From positions 1 to 64,000 of the forward strand of contig CAZNPL010000037.1 in the NCBI GenBank assembly GCA_964574815.1: a stretch of 64,000 nt of DNA. Direction: 5' to 3'. The DNA is from CAZNPL01 sp964574815 (lineage in GTDB: Bacteria > Planctomycetota > Phycisphaerae > UBA1845). This document shows, piece by piece, positions 35,601 through 41,777 of this stretch. The notes below the pieces were generated by a model, which ran no database searches, had not been told where the DNA came from, and saw only the letters and a program-made list of their open reading frames with translations. The translations under genes and the position numbers were made by a program. Within the stretch, counting starts at the first letter, position 1. The number at the start of each line of letters is the position of its first letter.

Positions 35601-35682
35601 AGCCTTGGTCGAGCTATACGGAGGTTGGGGTAAGCCTGCCAAGGCGGACGAATACCGCGCCCTGCTGTCCCGAGAACGTTGA
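32662..35682 (+). CDS. Membrane Ser/Thr protein kinase with TPR sensor region
   Basis: 1006 residues, GTG start inside the sigma gene. The kinase domain (about 45-315) has the glycine loop in EVSRGGQGIVY, Lys75 in EIVVKRL, HRDLKPSN at 169-176 and DFGLA at 189-193. A transmembrane helix follows at 341-361 (LALALALGAFVVLLAFSV). The remaining 640 residues are consecutive kinesin-light-chain-type TPRs with about 42-residue periodicity (for example ADQLYREALLIKREVFG; AEELYRQALDLHRGLL). The topology puts the kinase inside and the TPR array outside the cell or in the periplasm, where it could sense protein partners and signal to the overlapping ECF sigma factor. Confidence 0.93.
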   Translation: MPPSGHNPAQVDDVPNSFGLSGESEDWIDRVREAEAPATLGCIGPYELIEEVSRGGQGIVYRARQPGTKREIVVKRLLAGAFATPVMLRRFEREVELAASLSHPNIVTVFGIEIVDGQPLLAMEWIDGVPIDKWAASGDTERRSPNQIAALMHEVCGAVHHAHQRGIIHRDLKPSNILVDRNGVPRVLDFGLARPVDAEADRGQTVTLTEQFVGTPAYASPEQLRGGTGAIDVRADVYSLGLILYQALTGNLPYDVSGDLPDVFQRIEHAEPIRPSTVVPHLDRDIESIVLKALAKEKERRYQSADLLAKDLRRYVDGESVLAHPPGTFYQLRKLAKRHRLALALALGAFVVLLAFSVTVSYQASRISEQRDLARDAADKAVVQAAKAETLTQFLQEMLASVDPAIARGSDVTVLKQMLDDAARRAKVELSGQPEVAATVYATIGTTYKVLARYDEAGLHLREALQTRRELFGDHHADVAASKTHLASLLHAEGGYEESEQMFREALRTQQELFGCEHATVAATQHELGVLLVDRNAYDAAEAMFRQSLDTRRRLFSTRGPEVAESLHGLGTVLQAKGQYADADQLYREALLIKREVFGRLHPSVARTLNKVAAVAKSRGEYAEAEELYRQALDLHRGLLDEDHPDLAAAHNNLAAIVESRGDHVAAEALFRQALDIYRRRLEPNHPRITSTLGNLANVLRTKGDYEESRRMFEESIELLRERLGDEHIRVVSTRNNLAGLLLAMDERDAAADEYQEVLRVLRKLVGEEHEYVAVTMNNLAIVHQAREDYDAAETLYRAALSIWRKEFGDEHHQVAAGLQNLASLHVARENYAAAEPLYRDALAMRRSLLGERHPDVAITLDNLGSMLQDTGDFAAAEPLHLEALSIRREALGEHNPKVAYTLHWLGQLQLRIGNPGNAETYLRDALAIFSDTLPDDHTRALNSQRLLGRSLTALREYTEAEAILLDNLHKSQGSTRTVEALVELYGGWGKPAKADEYRALLSRER

Positions 35683-36167
35683 CAGGTTCCGGTCGAGGCC
35701 GACGTGAGGTGCTCCTCGGCTACAGCGCCGCGTGCTCACCGGCCCCCTGCTTTTTCACTATCGCCGAGGCCAAAACAGGCGGTCCGCGCGAAGGCCTTCG
35801 TATCCAGTCCGCCGCGGGGCTCAGATGCGCTGTTCGAAAGGTATGCGCCTAAGGAGTGCGGACATATAAGCCGCAAGGTGCGGCGTCGCCGATAAAACAT
35901 GACGGCCCGAGACGGCGCACCCGGTCGGCCAGGGTGCGCCTCATTGCGGGCATGAGGCACCCTCCTGAATCTTGCTGGCCCCAGAGTCCGGAAACTGCGG
36001 ACCTCGGCATGAGATTACCTTCTTAAAAAGCGACGATGGGAGCACAACACTTCAAGTGATCCCACAGCCGTCCGATTAGATAAATGCGCTCGGTGCCATG
36101 AGAGAAGCATGCGGCAGGCGAGGCTGATTCAGCTTCAGCCGAATTGGGCGAATCTGATCCCTTGATC
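35683..36167 (+). other. Intergenic stretch with a small palindromic element
   Basis: No gene is supported. At 35857-35877 there is TGCGG-N11-CCGCAAG, nearly repeated at 51501-51520. A weak hairpin (GTCCG/CGGAC, about 35988-36003) has no T-tract. Confidence 0.35.
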
Positions 36168-37163
36168 ATGACCCAAGCCTCATTCACCACAGACAGCGGG
36201 CCCTCGCTCGCAGAACGCGCCCGGGCCCATCAGATTGTCGGCGCTGCACTGGGCGAGGCGCTTGCCGCCGAATCGGACCTCGCGGGCATTGATCTGACCG
36301 GAGCCAATCTGAGTGACGCTGACCTTTCCGGCCTGCACTTGTTCAAGGCCAGACTTCGGGGTGCTTTGCTGCGAAACGCAAATCTCAGCGGAGCCGAACT
36401 ATCTGGCGCCGATCTGGAGGGTGCGGATCTGGAGCGCGTTCAGATGACCGGCACCGGCCTCGGCAGGGCGAGTCTGAAGAGGGCCAGGGCTTTCAATGCC
36501 GATTTCAGCGCCGCAACACTCACTGGCGCGGATCTGGCCGGCGCCGATTTTGGATGCGCCAAACTGGTCGGCACTCGCCTCCGGGAGGCATGCCTCGCGT
36601 CGGCCAATTTTAGATCAGCCGACTTGCGTCATGCTGAATTGAGCTTGTGCCGCGTCACCAAAGCGTGTTTCGACGACGCGGATCTGCGTGGATCTCGATT
36701 GCGTGCGTTAATCGATTTTCGGTCGGCCCAGTGGTATGGCGTCGACATTCGAGATATCAATTTCGCCGGCGCGTATCAGTTGCGGCGGCACGTCATTGAT
36801 GAGAACTACCTTCGTGAATTTCGCGAGTCCGGGCGCTTTAGACGTGGACTCTATCGCATCTGGTGGCTGACGAGCGATTGCGGTAGGAGTCTTGGACGTT
36901 GGATACTGGTCATCTTGTCCATCGCCGTCGTTTTTTCGGCGATCTCGGCCGCAGTCGGCATGGAGATCAACGGACACGACGCGGGGTTTATTACCTATCT
37001 CTATCACAGCATTGTAACACTGACGACTCTCGGATACGGCGACATCGTGCCTAACTCAACTCTGGGACAAATCCTGATCATTGTGGAAGTCTGCATCGGC
37101 TACATGATGCTGGGCGGGCTGATCTCGATCTTCGCCAACCAGTTGGCTCGACGCGGAGAATAG
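36168..37163 (+). CDS. Pentapeptide-repeat protein fused to a two-helix K+ channel
   Basis: 331 residues from ATG 36168 (a TTG at 36144 is also in frame). Residues from about 35 to 180 are pentapeptide repeats with the A(D/N)LxX period (DLTGANLSDADLSGLHL; ANLSGAELSGADLEGADLE) that form a right-handed square helix. The C-terminal third is an ion-channel pore: outer helix WILVILSIAVVFSAISAAVG, the K+ selectivity filter in TLTTLGYGDIVP, and inner helix ILIIVEVCIGYMMLGGLI. This gives a KcsA-like pore with a large cytoplasmic N-terminal beta-solenoid, which may gate it or tether it. The next reading frame starts two bases after its stop. Confidence 0.92.
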   Translation: MTQASFTTDSGPSLAERARAHQIVGAALGEALAAESDLAGIDLTGANLSDADLSGLHLFKARLRGALLRNANLSGAELSGADLEGADLERVQMTGTGLGRASLKRARAFNADFSAATLTGADLAGADFGCAKLVGTRLREACLASANFRSADLRHAELSLCRVTKACFDDADLRGSRLRALIDFRSAQWYGVDIRDINFAGAYQLRRHVIDENYLREFRESGRFRRGLYRIWWLTSDCGRSLGRWILVILSIAVVFSAISAAVGMEINGHDAGFITYLYHSIVTLTTLGYGDIVPNSTLGQILIIVEVCIGYMMLGGLISIFANQLARRGE

Positions 37164-37164
37164 C

Positions 37165-37692
37165 ATGTTCTTCTGGAAACGAAGTCCAGATCCTCAGGCC
37201 AAGCTGCGGCGACTCATCAGAGATTACCAGCTGCCAAGTTTCTCAGCGACAGCCGTGTCGGCGCTCAGCCTTCTGCGAGGCGACGCCGCCATGTCGGAAA
37301 TTGTGGCGCGTCTCATGGCTGACCCCGGACTCATTGTACGCATCTTGCGCACGGTCAAGCTCGGGCATCCCGAACGGTTTGCGGAGCAAGACCGTCAGAT
37401 CGTCCAGTTCCCCGGCGTCGAATTCGACGTTCCCGGTGATAACGATCGCTGGTGTTTCGACTCCCCGGCCGCGAAGATCTCGCAGACACTCAGCCCCGCT
37501 GCGTTCGGGCAGGTCTGCATCCAGGATAAACAACTGTATTTCGTCGTCGCGCTGCGCGAACGCGTCAAGCACCATGAGCCCGTCCTCAGCAAAGATCACC
37601 TCGTAGCCGAGAGATTCCAGGGTCGACGCAATGATTCCCCGAACGTGCTGATCGTCTTCGGCCAGGAGTATCAGTTCCCCATTTCCCTGTGA
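37165..37692 (+). pseudogene. Truncated HDOD-domain gene fused into antisense of a kinase gene
   Basis: The first 64 codons read as an HDOD domain N terminus (KLRRLIRDYQLPSFSATAVS; AMSEIVARLMADPGLIVRIL). After about 37356 the frame is simply the reverse complement of the histidine kinase's receiver coding region and carries no family signal. The rest of the HDOD domain is therefore missing. The start is genuine (GGAG upstream, two bases after the channel stop). HDOD proteins are signalling adaptors; this copy is probably dead. Confidence 0.75.
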
Positions 37693-39171
37693 AGTGATCG
37701 TACCGGGCTTCACCGGTGCCGGGGCTGCACAGGCCTCGATCCGGGGCAACACGACGGTGAACGTCGTGCCCTTGCCGATCTCGGACTGGACCTCGATACA
37801 CCCTCCGTGGTCCTGGACGATGCCGTGGACGATCGACAAGCCCAATCCGGTACCTTCGCCGCGCGTCTTGGTTGTGTAGAATGGCTCGAACATGTGAGCT
37901 TGGACTTCCGGCGGCATTCCCACTCCGGTATCCGCAATAACCAAACGGACGGTGGAGCCGTTCGACTGTGGAGATTCGGGGGCGTCAACGGGATCTGCCT
38001 CGGCCTTTGGCAGGAGGGCTACGCGGAGGCTTCCTCCTTGCGGCATGGCGTCACGGGCGTTAATCGCCAGGTTCAGGATGACCTGGTGCAGTTGTGTCTG
38101 GTCCGCGTTCACCCAGATGGGTGATCCGGATGTGGCGTCAACCGTGAGTCCGACGGCGGCCGGGAGCACGCGGCGAAGCAGCCGTTCGGACTCAAGGACA
38201 ACGGTGCGAAGATCGAGCGGTTTCTTTTCGGTCGGCAGTTTTCGACTGAATGTTAGGAGGGCCCGTGTGAGGTCGGCGGCTCGGTGCGTCGCTTCCTGGA
38301 CGAGCTCGAGCTCCTTGCGGGCCCGAGAAGCGTCGGCCCACATCGTATCGGCTCGTTCGGCATGCCCGCGGATGACGGTGAGCAGATTCGAGAAGTCGTG
38401 GGCAACTCCTGCGGCCAACTGCCCGATGGCCTCCATTTTGTGAGCCTGGTGCAGTTGTTCATGCAAGGTTCTCCGGTCCTCCTCGGCCCGCACGCGCTCG
38501 ATGATCCTCCCCAGCCTTCCGGCCACCGCGCTGGCCAGACGCCGCTGCTCTTCCAGGAATAATGCCCCTTCCTGTCCGGCTCTCGATTCGCGGTAGTAGA
38601 CCTCCAGGACGCCGGCCCGCTCACCGTGGACCACGATGTCACGGTCCAGTTTCCATGCAGTCTCTTTGAAGTCGGCGGTCACGTAGCTGCGCCCCTCCAG
38701 GACGATCCGCGCGCAGGTGATCTGCGGGAACCGCCAGGCAGGCGGAATCAGGTCTACGGTTCCCTGAATGACGTGATCGAGAGAGGCGTCCGGCCTCTGG
38801 CTCAACCGGACCATTTCGTACAGGCAGTTCAGTTCGCGGACCCGCTCCGCGAGGTCTTCTGACCGTTTGCGCAACTCTTCCTTCGAGCGTAATACTGCCA
38901 GGAAAAATGGACCAATCCGCGCTATTCCGATCAGCATGAGCAAGGAAATGGCCAAGCCCACGCACTCCGCTGCCAAGTCGGGAGGCTGGACGGCGTCGTG
39001 TGACAGGGAGTGATAGAGAACGACGCTGCGGCGGACGGCCATGAGGAACGCAACCGCAGCGATCAGAAGCCACGCCGGGTCCTTCCCCGTGATACGAAGG
39101 ACCCGCAGTGCCAGAACTGCAGCTGCGTACTGGAATACCGTTGCAAGACCAACGACAACATCCAGGGCCAT
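37243..39171 (-). CDS. Membrane hybrid histidine kinase with C-terminal receiver
   Basis: 642 residues. Four hydrophobic spans (VVVGLATVFQYAAAVLALRV; LAISLLMLIGIARIGPFFLA among them) lead to a coiled coil, a GAF-like domain (IPPAWRFPQITCARIVLEG), then the dimerisation domain with the phospho-accepting His in GVAHDFSNLLTVI. The ATPase boxes follow (LAINARDAMPQGG; DTGVGMPPE; TGLGLSIVHGI), and then a receiver with acidic pocket AEDD, phospho-Asp in FILDADLPE and Lys in LLRKPFG. The last 38 residues after GMPEL (about 37360) are antisense of the truncated HDOD gene. The natural stop has therefore been lost and the protein carries a random tail. Signal and target are unknown. Confidence 0.88.
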   Translation of the reverse strand: MALDVVVGLATVFQYAAAVLALRVLRITGKDPAWLLIAAVAFLMAVRRSVVLYHSLSHDAVQPPDLAAECVGLAISLLMLIGIARIGPFFLAVLRSKEELRKRSEDLAERVRELNCLYEMVRLSQRPDASLDHVIQGTVDLIPPAWRFPQITCARIVLEGRSYVTADFKETAWKLDRDIVVHGERAGVLEVYYRESRAGQEGALFLEEQRRLASAVAGRLGRIIERVRAEEDRRTLHEQLHQAHKMEAIGQLAAGVAHDFSNLLTVIRGHAERADTMWADASRARKELELVQEATHRAADLTRALLTFSRKLPTEKKPLDLRTVVLESERLLRRVLPAAVGLTVDATSGSPIWVNADQTQLHQVILNLAINARDAMPQGGSLRVALLPKAEADPVDAPESPQSNGSTVRLVIADTGVGMPPEVQAHMFEPFYTTKTRGEGTGLGLSIVHGIVQDHGGCIEVQSEIGKGTTFTVVLPRIEACAAPAPVKPGTITSQGNGELILLAEDDQHVRGIIASTLESLGYEVIFAEDGLMVLDAFAQRDDEIQLFILDADLPERSGAECLRDLRGRGVETPAIVITGNVEFDAGELDDLTVLLRKPFGMPELDRAQDAYNESGVSHETRHNFRHGGVASQKAERRHGCR

Positions 39172-39428
39172 GGTCAGGTCGCCCCATGGGCCGGCCGAGG
39201 GAACCCTTTCCGTCGATCGGTCGCCAAGAGTTTACCCGTTCGACCGTTCGTTAGTCCAATTGGCGTGAATTGATCATTGTACGCCCGTTGGGCGCAAAAC
39301 ATACTTTAGTTGTGCCTCCCGAAGAGGCGAGTTCGTAGCCCCAGGAGCCACGACTCGTGCGGAAGGCCACCGAAAAGGTACCTGCTGAGTGCGGCGGGGC
39401 CTGCCGGAGTTCGCATTGGAGTACCGGG
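39172..39428 (+). other. Upstream region of the hydrogenase/Hdr operon
   Basis: No gene. Possible hexamers TTGTAC (39277-39282) and TACTTT (39302-39307) have a long 19-base spacer, so the promoter call is weak. TTGATCA at 39270-39276 resembles one FNR-type half site. No NikR-type GTATGA palindrome was found. Confidence 0.3.
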
Positions 39429-40067
39429 ATGACGACAGCGCCTGGATTAGCCACAGCGACTCGTCACGCGCCTGCCACGCATCCGAACGACCCGGTGGAC
39501 GGGCCGGACGGATTAGACGCCTTCGCGGAGCAGAGCAGGCGCGCCACTGACACGGTCATCATTGGTCTTGGTAACGAGATTGCCGGCGACGACGCAGTCG
39601 GTGTTCTTGCCGCCCGGAGGTTGAGCAGCCTTCTGGCGGGGGAACCGGATGTGGAGGTTATTGAGCTGCCCTGGGCGGGTCTGAACCTGCTGGGCGCGCT
39701 TCGCGGCCGGCGGCGTGCGATACTGATCGACAGCTTGAACAGTCGGCGGTGCCCGGCAGGCACCATCGTACCGTTGAACGAAAACGACCTCGCCGGGTCC
39801 GTCCGGCTCAACTCGTTTCATGACATAGATTATCCGACGGCGATGGCGCTGGGTCGGGCGGTAGGGTGGCCGATGCCCGGCCACGTCGAGATCTACGCGG
39901 TGGAGGGAGAGGCGTTCCTGGACTTTACGGAGCGGTTGACGCCGGCCGTCGCGAAAGCGCTCGACGCGGTTGTGCAGTTGGTTGCGGCGTCGGTGAAGCG
40001 CACAGACAGCGCGTTGACCGGACATCGCCGGACAAACCGTCTCGATCGAGGCAGCATCGTGACTTGA
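39429..40067 (+). CDS. Hydrogenase maturation protease (HyaD/HycI type)
   Basis: 212 residues; ATG 39429 has GGAG seven bases upstream. After an N-terminal extension of about 40 residues it shows the family pattern: VIIGLGNEIAGDDAVGVLAA (first metal-binding acidic residue), IDSLNSRRCPAGTI, NSFHDIDYPTAMALGRAVG with the conserved His, and HVEIYAVEGEAF. Such nickel-dependent endopeptidases cut the C-terminal tail from the large subunit once the NiFe site is built. The substrate is presumably MvhA, encoded six genes downstream, which keeps about 28 residues after its last ligand motif. First gene of the operon. Confidence 0.9.
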   Translation: MTTAPGLATATRHAPATHPNDPVDGPDGLDAFAEQSRRATDTVIIGLGNEIAGDDAVGVLAARRLSSLLAGEPDVEVIELPWAGLNLLGALRGRRRAILIDSLNSRRCPAGTIVPLNENDLAGSVRLNSFHDIDYPTAMALGRAVGWPMPGHVEIYAVEGEAFLDFTERLTPAVAKALDAVVQLVAASVKRTDSALTGHRRTNRLDRGSIVT

Positions 40068-40094
40068 AGTTCGTCTCCCGGAACGAGGTGATCG

Positions 40095-40766
40095 ATGATT
40101 CGGTCAGCAAGTTTGGATGAGCTCCCTCCGGAGCCTGGCGTTTTCGGCAAGACGGAGCGCGAGATGCAGGAGGCGTTTTTGGCCGAAATCGACCGCATAC
40201 CCGGTGGTGACCGGCTGCGCCGCTGCATTCAGTGCGGCACCTGCACGGCGTCGTGCCCGGTCAGCTATGCGATGGACCTTACACCCCGGGAGTTGGTCGC
40301 CTATTTCCGGGCCGGTGTTATCGACGTGATTCTACGGAGCCGAACGATCTGGGTCTGCGCGTCGTGCTACCAATGCACCACGCGCTGTCCCGCAGGCATC
40401 AAGATCACCGATTTACTTTACGCCCTCAAGCGCGTCGGTTTCGACCAGCGCGTCTTTCCGGAGAAGTTTCCCGTTTACGTGATGTCCGAGACGTTCGTGC
40501 GGCAGATCAAGAAATACGGGCGTAATTATGAGGCGGGTCTGCTGCGGACGTACTTTCTCAAGACCGGCGTCATGCGCATGATCAAGCAGTTGCCCCTGGC
40601 GTTGAAGCTGCGCCGAAGAGGCCGGGTATCGCTTCGTCCGTCACGGATCAAGGGGATCGATGGTCTGCGCAGGATGATCGCGCGGGCCGAGCAGTTGGAA
40701 CAACCGCGACTTGCGGAAGAGGTTCGGCCGCTCACGCGTGTCGTGGGTTATCAGGCGATCGGTTGA
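40095..40766 (+). CDS. hdrC: Heterodisulfide reductase-like subunit C
   Basis: 223 residues; GAGGTGATCG precedes the ATG. Two CxxCxxCxxxCP [4Fe-4S] motifs carry electrons: CIQCGTCTASCPVS and CASCYQCTTRCPAG. The C-terminal 110 residues are helical and basic. In the HdrABC complex HdrC passes electrons from HdrA to the catalytic HdrB. The protein is cytoplasmic. A gap of 84 bases separates it from hdrB. The order HdrC-HdrB-HdrA matches many bacterial loci. Which disulfide is reduced in a non-methanogen is unknown. Confidence 0.93.
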   Translation: MIRSASLDELPPEPGVFGKTEREMQEAFLAEIDRIPGGDRLRRCIQCGTCTASCPVSYAMDLTPRELVAYFRAGVIDVILRSRTIWVCASCYQCTTRCPAGIKITDLLYALKRVGFDQRVFPEKFPVYVMSETFVRQIKKYGRNYEAGLLRTYFLKTGVMRMIKQLPLALKLRRRGRVSLRPSRIKGIDGLRRMIARAEQLEQPRLAEEVRPLTRVVGYQAIG

Positions 40767-40850
40767 GAAGGAGGATGCCGAGGCATCGCGCGTCTTGGCC
40801 GTGTCGGTCCCGGTTGAATTGATCAGAAAGGGCTGGCCGAAGGTTGGGAC

Positions 40851-41777
40851 ATGGAATATTCCTACTATCCAGGATGTTCGCTCCATTCTACAGGGGTGCC
40901 GTACGACAAATCGATGCGGGCGACGTTCAAGGCATTGAATGCCCCTCTCATCGAACTCGACGACTGGAACTGCTGCGGTGCCACCGCCTACATGTCGGTG
41001 AAGGAAACGGTTGCTTTCACGGTTTCGGCGAGAAACCTGGCTCTGGCGGAGCAGGCGGGCCGGGATATCGTGGCTCCGTGCAGCGCCTGCTGGTGCGTGT
41101 TGAACAAGACCCGCTTGTATATGAAGAGACTGCCCGAGCTTCGCCGGCATGTCGAAGAGTCGCTACGGGAAGCCGGAATGAGCTGTCGATTCGATCTGCC
41201 GGTACGGCATCCGCTCGAGGTGTTCGTCAACGACTTCGGCCTCGCGCGGCTCGTGCCACGCCAGGTTCGCAGCCTGGCGGGTCTTCGGGTCGCCTGCTAT
41301 TACGGCTGTCAGATCGTCAGACCCGAGCGCGCCGTGGACGAGAACCAGGAGGTTCCCATGGCTCTTGACCGTCTCCTGGAAGGCCTGGGCGCCACCTGCG
41401 TGCCCTTCTGGCCGAAAGTCCGCTGCTGCGGGGGCATGTTGGCGGCGACGTTCGAAAGCGTCGCCCGGGCGCGGGTCAACAGACTGGTCGAATGGGCTCG
41501 GGTGGAAGGGGCCGATTGCATCGCCACAACGTGTCCGTTGTGCCAGGCGAATCTGGAACTGCTGCAGGGGGGCGGCGATGACGCGGAGGGGGCCACACCG
41601 CCCATCCCTGCCGTCTATTTCACACAACTGGTGGGTCGGGCACTCGGCTGCAGTGAGCAGGAGCTGGGGCTGCACCAGAACATGATTCCGTTGGACTTCG
41701 CGTTTCCCCGGATGGCGGATTCTCCGTCCAGGACCGCGCCACATGTGCCCTCCTTGCAGGTGACGAGCCATGTCTGA
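40851..41777 (+). CDS. hdrB: Heterodisulfide reductase-like subunit B
   Basis: 308 residues. Both cysteine-rich CCG domains are present. The first has YYPGCSLHST, the pair in DDWNCCGATAY and CSACWCVLN; the second has ACYYGCQIV, KVRCCGGMLAATF and CPLCQANLEL. In studied HdrB these ligate two non-cubane [4Fe-4S] clusters that cleave a disulfide. All ligands appear intact, so the subunit should be catalytic. Its stop overlaps hdrA by eight bases. Length is close to the usual 290-300. Confidence 0.95.
   Translation: MEYSYYPGCSLHSTGVPYDKSMRATFKALNAPLIELDDWNCCGATAYMSVKETVAFTVSARNLALAEQAGRDIVAPCSACWCVLNKTRLYMKRLPELRRHVEESLREAGMSCRFDLPVRHPLEVFVNDFGLARLVPRQVRSLAGLRVACYYGCQIVRPERAVDENQEVPMALDRLLEGLGATCVPFWPKVRCCGGMLAATFESVARARVNRLVEWARVEGADCIATTCPLCQANLELLQGGGDDAEGATPPIPAVYFTQLVGRALGCSEQELGLHQNMIPLDFAFPRMADSPSRTAPHVPSLQVTSHV

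Noticed and set aside
39172..39428. NikR operator upstream of the hydrogenase operon
   Set aside because: No GTATGA-N16-TCATAC-like palindrome could be found by eye.
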